Source: Clostridia bacterium
GTDB lineage: Bacteria > Bacillota_A > Clostridia > Oscillospirales > CAG-272
Assembly: GCA_017472105.1 (NCBI GenBank)
Contig: JAFUQY010000420.1
Span: forward strand, 1-26,326
DNA length: 26,326 nucleotides
Direction: 5' to 3'
Shown: piece after piece, positions 1-9,846 of the stretch
Layout: every line of letters starts with the position of its first letter
Position numbering within the stretch: the stretch's first letter is position 1
The notes under the pieces: model-generated
The model's database searches: none
What the model was told of the DNA's origin: nothing
The model's input: only the letters and a program-made list of their open reading frames with translations
Position numbers and translations under genes: made by a program

Positions 1-3
1 CGA

Positions 4-78
<75 letters not shown>

Positions 79-98
79 ATATTCAATTCAGAAGGGGA

Positions 99-184
99 TG
101 CCGGACACCGGGTTCGAACCGGTACGACACTTTCGTGTCACGGGATTTTAAGTCCCGGGCGTCTGCCAATTCCGCCACTCCGGC
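99..184 (-). tRNA. tRNA-Leu (anticodon TAA)
   Basis: The reverse complement gives a class II tRNA: anticodon stem CGGGA/TCCCG around CTTAAAA (anticodon TAA), a long variable arm with GACAC-GAAA-GTGTC, and a T-arm ACCGG-TTCGAAC-CCGGT. The D-arm is the GGAATTGGCAGA type typical of leucine tRNAs. The acceptor stem pairs six of seven positions, with a G-G opposition at the innermost pair. CCA is not encoded. It is the first gene of a two-tRNA unit; 20 bases separate it from tRNA-fMet. Confidence 0.93.
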
Positions 185-222
185 ACGTGCTCCCGCATGG
201 GGTATTCCCTTACTGCCTGATT

Positions 223-251
223 ATTATACCACATTGCCGCGGCGTTGTCAA
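223..251 (-). promoter_or_regulatory. Sigma-A promoter of the tRNA operon
   Basis: On the minus strand TTGACA (246-251), a 17-base spacer and TATAAT (223-228) match the consensus perfectly. It lies about 38 bases upstream of the tRNA-Leu gene and is a fitting strong promoter for stable RNA genes. Confidence 0.88.
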
Positions 252-304
252 GTGGTTTTTGAAATTTCTTTCAGAAAAATTTTGGAAGCGAATCCGAGCG
301 GATT

Positions 305-796
305 TCAGTCGGAGAGCGCTACGGGAATTTCACAGAAATACGGCCCCAGTCCGGGCTCGTGTGTGAGGACGAACGTCCATGTCGGATTTTCTGCCGGCAT
401 GAGATAGATGTCCATCTTCGGAAACGGTGCGGATTCATGCAGATGCAGGATGTCCGCGGCGCACAGCTGATTGCATCCCGTCAGAAGAATGGCGTCCGGC
501 TGATCGTGATGGAACAGGACGAGGGTGGATTTTTCTGCTTCATCGAACTTTTTCATTGCGGTGTCGCCGGTTTCGCGGGGCAGAATTGGATAGCTGAAGC
601 GGTGCCAGAGAAACTGATCGTTGTAAAAAGGGACGGATGCGAGCATTTCGTCCGTGACGTGGAAGGTGCGGTCCCACAGATCGGTGAACGGTGCGGCCGG
701 GCGGATCGTCCGATGCATGCCGCGGGATTCCCAGTGGTCAAGGACGGCGAAGTATCCGGCGTTTGTATGCGGTTTTGCGTTTGCGGTGAATTCCAT
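305..796 (-). CDS. Uncharacterised 163-residue protein (possibly DUF4275-like)
   Basis: The start at 796 is chosen because GGAGG lies six bases upstream; an in-frame ATG further upstream at 832 has no such site and would overlap the promoter. The product is a soluble, His- and aromatic-rich protein with no signal peptide or membrane segment. Its C-terminal part has the pattern 'DIYLMPAENPTWTFVLTHE' followed by GPYF. This resembles small DUF4275-type proteins of Firmicutes, but I recognise it only from the pattern and assign no function. A consensus-like promoter lies directly upstream. A weak hairpin (291-304) follows the stop codon, with a short T-run after it that could be a poor terminator. 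Confidence 0.72.
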   Translation of the reverse strand: MEFTANAKPHTNAGYFAVLDHWESRGMHRTIRPAAPFTDLWDRTFHVTDEMLASVPFYNDQFLWHRFSYPILPRETGDTAMKKFDEAEKSTLVLFHHDQPDAILLTGCNQLCAADILHLHESAPFPKMDIYLMPAENPTWTFVLTHEPGLGPYFCEIPVALSD

Positions 797-822
797 GGCA
801 TACCTCCCTGCGTGATGAATCC

Positions 823-851
823 AGTATAGCACGGACAGGGAGGCGTGTCAA
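823..851 (-). promoter_or_regulatory. Sigma-A promoter of the 163-residue protein
   Basis: On the minus strand TTGACA (846-851), a 17-base spacer and TATACT (823-828) precede the gene starting at 796, giving a predicted leader of about 20 bases. Confidence 0.82.
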
Positions 852-967
852 GTCAGCGGTTGCAGGAAAAATCGGACGAGCTGCAATTTCCGCGGATCAG
901 CCTGCCGGAAGATGGGAAATTTCAGACAAATCTGAGGATCTATCAGCAAAAAATCAGCATCTGTGCA

Positions 968-996
968 TTGTTTCTTTGGGCAAGTTGTGTTATAAT
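968..996 (+). promoter_or_regulatory. Orphan promoter facing the 3' end of an XRE gene
   Basis: TTGTTT (968-973), a 17-base spacer and TATAAT (991-996) form a good sigma-A promoter on the plus strand. No plus-strand gene follows: the next coding region is the minus-strand XRE gene (1031-1648), so a transcript from here would be antisense to it. The -10 box lies inside an 11-bp inverted repeat. Confidence 0.45.
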
Positions 997-1019
997 AAGG
1001 TTGAATCAATAACACAACT
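983..1019. repeat. Inverted repeat, 11-bp perfect arms
   Basis: AGTTGTGTTAT (983-993) and ATAACACAACT (1009-1019) are perfect complements separated by 15 bases. No T-run follows on either strand, so it is not a canonical terminator. The left arm overlaps the -10 box at 991-996, which would fit an operator. It begins about 12 bases after the stop codon of the XRE gene. Confidence 0.7.
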
Positions 1020-1030
1020 GCCTCACTGCG

Positions 1031-1648
1031 TCAGAATTCGTCAGGACCGCGCAGTCCCATTTCGTACTGTTCCTGAAACATGGCGCGGACGTACGGCGTG
1101 CAGTCGGGTGAAACTTTGTATGCCCAGATTTTCTCCGTGCAGACATACGCGCGATCCGGGAGGTCATCCGCCATTGCTCTTCCGTTTTCCAGACGGGTGA
1201 TGTGAACCTCAAAAATATATCCCGGCCTGATGCACCGCTGGAGGGTTGTGAGAAAATCCGGCTCGGTGGATTCCATGGAGACAATCACTTCCCATTCGTT
1301 CCGGTTTCCGACAACGGTGCATGCGTCCTTTTTCAGCCGGCATTCCGTGACGGTGCCGTGCTCGAAGATGGATCTGTCCGCGATGCAGGAAAAATCCATG
1401 GGAGCCTGATATCGTGTGACAATCTTCGGCGGCGGATCGTGACGGCAGGCACCCAGCAAGTCGTCAACTGTGATCCGGAACAGCTCCGCAAGCGCCGGAA
1501 GCATGGTGATGTCCGGGAGACTTTCGCCGGTTTCCCATTTGCTCACAGCAGCTTTGGTAACGCCGAGATGCTCCGCGAGCTCTTCCTGCGTCATGTTTTC
1601 CGCTTTTCGGTGATGACGGACAATTTCTCCGATTCTCAGTGTGTACAT
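1031..1648 (-). CDS. XRE-family transcriptional regulator with unique C-terminal domain
   Basis: The 205-residue product starts at ATG 1648, preceded by a purine-rich AGGAAG site; the longer open frame upstream is discarded because it runs through promoter-like sequence. Residues about 5-65 are a HTH-XRE DNA-binding domain (MTQEELAEHLGVTKAAVSKWE core, then a PALAELFRITVDDLLG tail). The remaining 140 residues match no domain I recognise; they are soluble and end in an aromatic segment around WAYKVSPDCTPYVRAM, possibly a sensor domain. The gene stands alone, and a perfect palindrome in its leader (1677-1686) suggests autoregulation. HTH assignment is firm, target unknown. Confidence 0.85.
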   Translation of the reverse strand: MYTLRIGEIVRHHRKAENMTQEELAEHLGVTKAAVSKWETGESLPDITMLPALAELFRITVDDLLGACRHDPPPKIVTRYQAPMDFSCIADRSIFEHGTVTECRLKKDACTVVGNRNEWEVIVSMESTEPDFLTTLQRCIRPGYIFEVHITRLENGRAMADDLPDRAYVCTEKIWAYKVSPDCTPYVRAMFQEQYEMGLRGPDEF

Positions 1649-1663
1649 GATCTTTCTTCCTTT

Positions 1664-1722
1664 ATTATAAGATTGCGTTCCGGAACTGACTCTATTGTAG
1701 CATACCACACCGAAAAAGTAAA
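1664..1722 (-). promoter_or_regulatory. Promoter region of the XRE gene with palindromic operator candidate
   Basis: On the minus strand TTTACT (1717-1722), 17 bases and TACAAT (1694-1699) form a promoter; a second TATAAT (1664-1669) lies closer to the gene but lacks a good -35 box. Between them is the perfect palindrome GTTCCGGAAC (1677-1686), a possible binding site for the XRE protein. Confidence 0.5.
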
Positions 1723-2188
1723 GCGAGCGTTGATCCACCCGGTCGAGCAGAAGTTGACCAAAGCGGCAGGAGCGGATGTGCCTGAGATAATAGATAACAG
1801 CTAAACTCCACGGCGCGCGTGAGCACGGATAAAAAACAATTGAAGCAACAAAATCCCGCAATCGCTCCACGGCTGCTGTGAGCAGGGTTCGGTTTACAAG
1901 TAAACCGCGTGGTCCCTGCGAACTCGCGAACGATTTCCTCATAACCAGGACGGACTCCATGGCATCGCACCCTCAGCTGCAATCCGCAATTGTATCCGTA
2001 GAAAGCTGTAAAACAATCCAAACTGCACATAGTCCATAAAAATCCCCCTGAAGCTGACAGACCCATCTCAAATCACTCCCCGTAGTGAACCAAAACCTCG
2101 CCAGTCCGAAGTTTTTTGCCAGGCTTTTTTACAAAAAAGCCGCGTAATCCCCCATACTAAAAACCTGCACAAAATAAAATTTCCATAA
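1723..2188. other. Gene-free stretch with inverted and direct repeats
   Basis: No credible coding region is seen; open frames here lack ribosome-binding sites and have low-complexity translations. The stretch is more AT-rich than its surroundings. It holds a long imperfect inverted repeat (1882-1919), two similar 23-base segments that start CTCCACGG (about 1806 and 1866), and the inverted repeat GGCTTTTTT/AAAAAAGCC (2122-2141). The latter could be a terminator or protein-binding site. A lacZ promoter must lie in or near this region, but I cannot identify one convincingly. Confidence 0.6.
1882..1919. repeat. Two-tier imperfect inverted repeat
   Basis: The inner arms CGGTTTAC (1890-1897) and GTAAACCG (1900-1907) are perfect around AA. 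The outer arms GCAGGG (1882-1887) and CCCTGC (1914-1919) continue the stem after an asymmetric internal loop. This could be a folded RNA or a regulator site; no U-tract follows. Confidence 0.6.
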
Positions 2189-5242
<3,054 letters not shown>

Positions 5243-5276
5243 GCGGACGCAAAACTTAACGGTTAACCATTGAGAA

Positions 5277-5325
5277 AAACTGCCGTATCTTCGTAATCAA
5301 TACGCGGATGCGGCAGTTTCTGATT
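5277..5325 (+). terminator. Rho-independent terminator after lacZ
   Basis: AAACTGCCGTATC (5277-5289) pairs with GATGCGGCAGTTT (5307-5319) with one wobble, and T-rich sequence follows. It separates lacZ from the HAD gene. Confidence 0.75.
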
Positions 5326-5355
5326 TTCTGAAGTTCATCGAATGGGAGGAAGAAC

Positions 5356-6108
5356 ATGCGGATGGATGCGGTAATTTTCGATCTGGACAGAACGCTGCTG
5401 CATACGGACAAAACGATTTCCCCTTACACGGCGGCGGTGCTGCGAAAATGTCAGGAAAACGGAATCAAAGTGATGGCGGCTACGGCAAGACCTCTCCGGA
5501 CAGCGGAACCGTACTGCGGAATCGTCCGGTTTGACGCGATGGCAGTTTCCAACGGCGCACGGGTGATCTGCGGCGAACACAGAAGCGAATACGGGATCGA
5601 GCGGAGCAGTGCGGCGTGTATTCTGCGGTACCTGACGCGGCATGGACTGCGGATTACGGCGGAAAGCGGCGACTGCGCGTACTCCAATGTGCCGATTGAC
5701 GCGTACGAGACGGTGATCTGCGAGGATCTTGCGGAGATTGCCGGACGGGAGACTATACTGAAACTTCTGGTGACGCTGGAAGATGAGGAGACGCTACGGG
5801 TGGTACAGCGCGGTCTGACGGAGGATGTGTACTGCACGGTATCGGGCGGCAGTCTGATCCAGATCATGAGTAAGTCCGCCGCCAAGTGGAACGGAGTGCG
5901 GGAAATGCTCGGGACTGCCGGGTGCGCACCGGAGAATGCCGTGTACTTCGGCGACGATTACGACGATATCGAGCCGATCCGGATGTGCGGAATGGGCGTT
6001 GCCGTTGCGAATGCGATTGAGGAAGTGAAAGCTGCGGCGGATGCTGTCGCACAAAGCAATGACAACGACGGTCCGGCGCGGTTTCTGGAGCGGATGCTGA
6101 ATCTGTAA
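5356..6108 (+). CDS. HAD-superfamily hydrolase, Cof type
   Basis: The 250-residue product is a cytoplasmic Cof-type HAD phosphatase, probably acting on sugar phosphates or similar metabolites. Motif I is FDLDRT with nucleophile Asp9 and general acid Asp11; motif II is likely the Thr in MAATARP; motif III is Lys177; motif IV is GDDYDD (199-204). The family is usually 260-290 residues, so the C2-type cap is slightly compact. GGAGG precedes the ATG by six bases. It follows the lacZ terminator and is separated by about 75 bases from the sigma factor gene, with no clear promoter between. The exact substrate cannot be told from sequence. Confidence 0.92.
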   Translation: MRMDAVIFDLDRTLLHTDKTISPYTAAVLRKCQENGIKVMAATARPLRTAEPYCGIVRFDAMAVSNGARVICGEHRSEYGIERSSAACILRYLTRHGLRITAESGDCAYSNVPIDAYETVICEDLAEIAGRETILKLLVTLEDEETLRVVQRGLTEDVYCTVSGGSLIQIMSKSAAKWNGVREMLGTAGCAPENAVYFGDDYDDIEPIRMCGMGVAVANAIEEVKAAADAVAQSNDNDGPARFLERMLNL

Positions 6109-6183
6109 CGTACCGAAAAATTATTTTTGGATTTCCGCCAACAAAAACGGGGAATCCGCTACTTTAAGGGTAAGGAGGCAGAC

Positions 6184-7833
6184 ATGGAAACAAGAAACGA
6201 AACCATTCTCCGTTACGCGGATCGGATTTACAGCTTCGCGTACGGAAAAACGAAGAACCATCATCAGGCGCAGGATCTTGCACAGGAAATACTCGTGCAG
6301 CTGTTCGGCGGGCGGACGGATTTCACGGCAATCGGAAACATGGATGCCTATATTTACCGCATATGCCGCTACACGTGGTCGAATTATCTCCGGAAAAACA
6401 AACCCATGTGGCAGGCATTGGAAAACGCCGATGTGCTGGATGTTCTGGCGTCGGAGGAAAACGTGGAGGAGGATTTTCTTGAGAGGGAATTGTTCGAACA
6501 GCTCCGTCAGGAAGTCATGTACCTCGGCAGAATCCGGCGGCAGATTACGGTGATGTATTACTACGAAAACCGGACAGGCGATGAAATTGCTGAAATTCTC
6601 GGCATTCCTCCCTCGACCGTACGGTGGCACATGCGGAAAACCAGAGATACTTTAAAGGAGCGGATGGAAATGAAGACACAGAACGAAATCTACACCCCGG
6701 TGCGGCTGGATGTCGGTCACAGCGGATGGGCGGAGGATTACAACATGCACGGCATGCGGACGGATGTGCTGACGCAGAATATCGTCTGGGTATGCCGTGA
6801 AAAAGCACTGACCGTGGAGGAGATTGCGCGTACTCTCGGCTGTGCAGCAGTGTATCTGGAAAACAAGATTGATGAACTGACCGACATGGACTACATGCGG
6901 AAGGTCGGCGCGAACCGGTATATCACCAATTTCATGATCGAGAACGTGCAGTATGTTCTGAAAACCGGAGGCTGGCAGTACAAATACGCCTACCCGACTG
7001 CCAGAGCGGTGTGCGGGATGCTCAGAGAACGTCTGCCGCAGATAAAGAAATCCGATGTCATGGACGGCGAGTTTTCCGATGATTTTCTGCTCGCCGCACT
7101 GCTTGTGCCGGAACTGAACCGCGCGGGTGCACTCCTGAGTCACTTCATCCGTCAGCGCGCAGGTCTCAGTTTTCCGTGCGTGACACCGAAACGGAGCGAC
7201 GGCAGTGAACATTGGGTCTGCGCATGGAATCAGAGCAGTGTCACCGACGAAGCCATGACGGGATATGATGCGGATTACCTCGATTTCATGCGGTATTCTT
7301 CGCTGACATACAAGGACAGGGAAGCGGGCGGACTTCATTCCCAGCAGTGCGATCACCGTCTGTTCGGCGGCTGGCGTGATTTTGAAAATACGGAGCTGAA
7401 ACAGCTTGCGCGCGTCCGTGAATTGATTGAGAAGGGCGAAATACCCAACGATTACGACATGGACGGCATTGTGAATCTGCGGGAAAAAGGGTATATCCGC
7501 ATAGACGACGGCAAGCCCGTGATTCTGATTCCCTGTCTGCGGAAAAACGGGAACGGTTCTGCGGATACCGGTGACGTGATCGGGCGGTATGAGAAGCTGT
7601 TTGCGGAGAACCTGAACATGGATGAGGTCTGCGCGGACTGCCTGAAAGAGATTGAACTGAGAAAGCGGCTGATTCCCGCGCATCTTGATGACAATCAGCG
7701 GAATGCAATCCTCGGCGGAAGCACAAACATCCATCCGTCGGCGATGTTCTATACACTCTACCAAAACGGTGATCTTGCCATGCCGACAGAAGATGAGCAG
7801 AAGCGGATTCTGACACTGGTGTGGGAAGTATAG
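6184..7833 (+). CDS. ECF-like sigma-70 family factor with long C-terminal extension
   Basis: The start at 6184 has a perfect TAAGGAGG five bases upstream; the in-frame codons before it are not used. Of 549 residues, about 1-70 are sigma region 2 (DQ/AQDLAQEILVQLF helix) and 113-161 are region 4 with HTH GDEIAEILGIPPSTVRWHM. Residues about 196-256 resemble a winged-helix domain (ALTVEEIARTLGCAAVYLE). The last 290 residues match nothing I can name. Similar long sigma-like proteins occur in Clostridia and Bacteroides without assigned function. There is no adjacent anti-sigma gene, so the C-terminal part may itself control activity. It could be co-transcribed with the HAD gene. An 8-bp hairpin (around 6128-6153) lies in the leader. 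Confidence 0.88.
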   Translation: METRNETILRYADRIYSFAYGKTKNHHQAQDLAQEILVQLFGGRTDFTAIGNMDAYIYRICRYTWSNYLRKNKPMWQALENADVLDVLASEENVEEDFLERELFEQLRQEVMYLGRIRRQITVMYYYENRTGDEIAEILGIPPSTVRWHMRKTRDTLKERMEMKTQNEIYTPVRLDVGHSGWAEDYNMHGMRTDVLTQNIVWVCREKALTVEEIARTLGCAAVYLENKIDELTDMDYMRKVGANRYITNFMIENVQYVLKTGGWQYKYAYPTARAVCGMLRERLPQIKKSDVMDGEFSDDFLLAALLVPELNRAGALLSHFIRQRAGLSFPCVTPKRSDGSEHWVCAWNQSSVTDEAMTGYDADYLDFMRYSSLTYKDREAGGLHSQQCDHRLFGGWRDFENTELKQLARVRELIEKGEIPNDYDMDGIVNLREKGYIRIDDGKPVILIPCLRKNGNGSADTGDVIGRYEKLFAENLNMDEVCADCLKEIELRKRLIPAHLDDNQRNAILGGSTNIHPSAMFYTLYQNGDLAMPTEDEQKRILTLVWEV

Positions 7834-7874
7834 GCGATCAAAACTGCACAGCCTTCGCATTTTACCGTTTATTC

Positions 7875-7903
7875 TTGACAACCCTGCCGTTCCGTGCTAC
7901 AAT
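7875..7903 (+). promoter_or_regulatory. Sigma-A promoter of the beta-helix gene
   Basis: TTGACA (7875-7880), a 17-base spacer and TACAAT (7898-7903) lie about 35 bases before the start codon. Confidence 0.85.
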
Positions 7904-7938
7904 ACACTTGAAATTTCACCGGAAACGGAGGATGAACC

Positions 7939-8955
7939 ATGCACGAACGAGGTTATATTATTGTCACCGATACCATTCCCGCGAATACCGGACGGGACGT
8001 GTCGGATGAACTGCAAAAGCTGATTCTCGACAACCCGAACCGCACGATCTATTTCCCGGACGGCGAGTACGTGATCGCAAAGCCCATCTGCACACCCGCG
8101 AATCCTGAGCACAGCGTCATGCTCGAGCTGTCGAACTACGCTGTCATCAAGGCGTCGCCGGACTGGAACAGCGATGAGGCAATGATCCGGCTGGGCGCGG
8201 CGGAACCGTTCAACAACATCACGACCAACGGAAGCAACTACGGCATCACCGGCGGCATCATCGACGGAAGCGGAATCGCAAACGGCATTTCCGTTGACAG
8301 CGGACGCGAATCCCGGATCGAGAAGGTCTCCATCAAGCACACCTTCATCGGGATTTACATCAAATACGGTACCAACAGCCGCTCCTCCGATGCGGACATC
8401 CTTAACGTGAACATCGTGGGCAACGACAGGGCGGGCTCCATTGGCGTTCTCATCGACGGATGCGACAACACTCTGACCAATATGCGGATTGCCGGCGTGC
8501 AGATCGGGATCAAGATTCTCGCGCCTTCCCAGTTTTTGAAGAACATCCATCCCCTGTACGTCTACCGCGGCGAGCTCGGCGTGGACAATTACGCGGACAG
8601 CTATGGCTTCTGGGATGACACCAATCAGCACTGCTGGTACAACAACTGTTACAGCGACCAGTTCGCAACCGGTTTCCGCATGAAGTCCGGGGCACGCCAT
8701 GTCTACGCGGACTGTTTCTGCTACTGGTACACGGACAAGGGCGGAATCCAGAACGGCTACCTCGCGGACGGCAAGTTCAACTCCGTTCTGCGCAACTGCC
8801 ATGTCAAGTGCAAACCGACGGCGGCGGATACTGCATTCCTGAAGGTGAAGGAAGCCGGCGGTCACGGGCGTGTGGAAAGTCCGTTCGTCGACGCCGACAT
8901 CAAGGACAAAACCTATCTGGACTATCTGCACGGAGATGTGATCGAGCCGGTGTGA
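7939..8955 (+). CDS. Right-handed beta-helix (pectate-lyase-like) protein
   Basis: The 338-residue product has the layout of the pectin-lyase fold: an N-terminal start with 'D.T..LQ' and FPDGEYVI, then repeated short beta strands with Asn/Ile ladders (NYGITGGIIDGSGIANGIS; IEKVSIKHTFIGIYI; TLTNMRIAGVQIGIKI). Such proteins bind or cleave polysaccharides, and relatives include GH28, GH55 and PL families. No signal peptide or anchor is seen, so it appears cytoplasmic, which is unusual for the fold. A catalytic Asp pair or Arg/Lys cannot be assigned with confidence. CGGAGG precedes the ATG, and a strong promoter lies upstream. It is probably monocistronic, since a new promoter follows. Confidence 0.85.
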   Translation: MHERGYIIVTDTIPANTGRDVSDELQKLILDNPNRTIYFPDGEYVIAKPICTPANPEHSVMLELSNYAVIKASPDWNSDEAMIRLGAAEPFNNITTNGSNYGITGGIIDGSGIANGISVDSGRESRIEKVSIKHTFIGIYIKYGTNSRSSDADILNVNIVGNDRAGSIGVLIDGCDNTLTNMRIAGVQIGIKILAPSQFLKNIHPLYVYRGELGVDNYADSYGFWDDTNQHCWYNNCYSDQFATGFRMKSGARHVYADCFCYWYTDKGGIQNGYLADGKFNSVLRNCHVKCKPTAADTAFLKVKEAGGHGRVESPFVDADIKDKTYLDYLHGDVIEPV

Positions 8956-8976
8956 AAAATACGGAATCATGCGCAC

Positions 8977-9005
8977 TTGCAATTTCCCGCCGGATGTGGT
9001 ATAAT
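8977..9005 (+). promoter_or_regulatory. Sigma-A promoter of the pnuC-family gene
   Basis: TTGCAA (8977-8982), a 17-base spacer and TATAAT (9000-9005). Transcription would start near 9012 and give a leader of about 110 bases. Confidence 0.8.
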
Positions 9006-9011
9006 TCCCTC

Positions 9012-9110
9012 TGTAATTGAAGAAAATACTGCCACCGGGTAGTCGAAGCAGAGCATTCGTGGTACATCGTTAGGTCTTTGAAGATGTACCGTCGGGTGCT
9101 CTTATTTTTT
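9012..9110 (+). promoter_or_regulatory. Structured leader with intrinsic terminator (attenuator or riboswitch candidate)
   Basis: The leader ends in a large hairpin: outer stem GAGCATTCG (9051-9059) with CGGGTGCTC (9093-9101), inner stem GGTACATC (9061-9068) with GATGTACC (9083-9090). TTATTTTTT (9102-9110) follows directly. This is an intrinsic terminator placed just before the ribosome-binding site. Upstream, ACTGCC and GGTAGT (about 9028-9043) can form a small stem. Promoter, leader and terminator together imply conditional readthrough. The sequence does not match the TPP, FMN, preQ1, purine, cobalamin or NAD-II consensus features I know. Confidence 0.7.
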
Positions 9111-9122
9111 GAGGAGAAATTT

Positions 9123-9824
9123 ATGAAAGCATTGCTGTACAACCCCTTCCGGAAACTCACGAAATTCGAGTGGGTGCTGTGGATTCTGTCACTCGTCGTG
9201 GTCGGCGGCGGATTTCTGGCATCATCGGGCGATATCCTGACGCTGACGGCATCCCTGATCGGCGTGACCGCGCTGATTTTTGTCGCAAAAGGGGACACTT
9301 GGGGACAGATTCTCACCTGCGTGTTTGCGCTGCTGTATGCGGTGATTTCGTGGGAACAGCGGTATTACGGCGAGATGATTACGTATGTCGGCATGAGCGC
9401 ACCCATCGCGGCGGCGGCTGTCGTGGAGTGGATCCGGCATCCGTACACGGGTACAACGGAAGTCGAGGTCGCGGCTCTGACGAAGAAGAAAATCACCCTG
9501 ATCGTGGTGCTGACGGCTGTGGTGACGGTGGTGGTCTATTTCATTCTGCGATTTTTCGGCACCGCCAATCTCATCCCGTCCACGGTGTCCGTCACCACAT
9601 CCTTTGCGGCGGCGTCATTGGTGTTCTGCCGGAGTCCGTTCTACGGTCTGGCGTACGCGGCGAATGACGTTGTGCTGATCGTGCTGTGGGTGCTGGCGTC
9701 GGTGAAGGATCTGTCGTACGTGCCGATGGTGCTGTGCTTTGTGATGTTCTTCGCGAACGACATGTACGGCTTCGTCAACTGGACGCGGATGCACAGACGG
9801 CAGAAAAAAACCTCACCCGTGTGA
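9123..9824 (+). CDS. PnuC-family nicotinamide riboside / vitamin transporter
   Basis: The 233-residue integral membrane protein has about seven hydrophobic segments and the PnuC layout, starting FRKLTKFEWVLW and ending with the AND(M/V)YGFVNW-type motif of the family. PnuC proteins take up nicotinamide riboside by facilitated diffusion driven by intracellular phosphorylation; relatives PnuT and PnuX carry thiamine and riboflavin. The aromatic substrate residues cannot be read well enough to decide. The start at 9123 follows GAGGAG at six bases; an in-frame ATG at 9078 lies in the terminator hairpin and is rejected. Expression is probably controlled by the leader attenuator. No nadR or kinase gene is adjacent. 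Confidence 0.88.
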   Translation: MKALLYNPFRKLTKFEWVLWILSLVVVGGGFLASSGDILTLTASLIGVTALIFVAKGDTWGQILTCVFALLYAVISWEQRYYGEMITYVGMSAPIAAAAVVEWIRHPYTGTTEVEVAALTKKKITLIVVLTAVVTVVVYFILRFFGTANLIPSTVSVTTSFAAASLVFCRSPFYGLAYAANDVVLIVLWVLASVKDLSYVPMVLCFVMFFANDMYGFVNWTRMHRRQKKTSPV

Positions 9825-9833
9825 TGAGTGAGG
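9804..9833 (-). terminator. Intrinsic terminator of the SGNH hydrolase gene, overlapping the pnuC-family 3' end
   Basis: CCTCAC (9811-9816) pairs with GTGAGG (9828-9833). On the minus strand it is followed by seven T residues (9810-9804). It also includes the pnuC-family stop codon, and may work weakly in the plus direction through GCTTTGG. Confidence 0.78.
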
Positions 9834-9846
9834 CTTTGGTATTTGG

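Noticed and set aside
359..829. Plus-strand 156-codon frame opposite the 163-residue protein
   Set aside because: No ribosome-binding site; the minus-strand gene has a promoter and a strong GGAGG site.
1202..1804. Plus-strand 200-codon frame opposite the XRE gene
   Set aside because: Antisense to a clear HTH protein, and no ribosome-binding site near its start.
1692..2066. Minus-strand 124-codon frame in the gene-free stretch
   Set aside because: Cys/Phe-rich, improbable composition, no ribosome-binding site, and it overlaps the XRE promoter.
2122..2141. GGCTTTTTT/AAAAAAGCC as a definite terminator
   Set aside because: Only two bases separate the arms and no T-run follows on either strand, so I keep it only as an inverted repeat.
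6652..7881. Minus-strand 409-codon frame over the sigma factor gene
   Set aside because: It is a complement shadow; the sense frame has sigma regions 2 and 4 and a perfect TAAGGAGG site.
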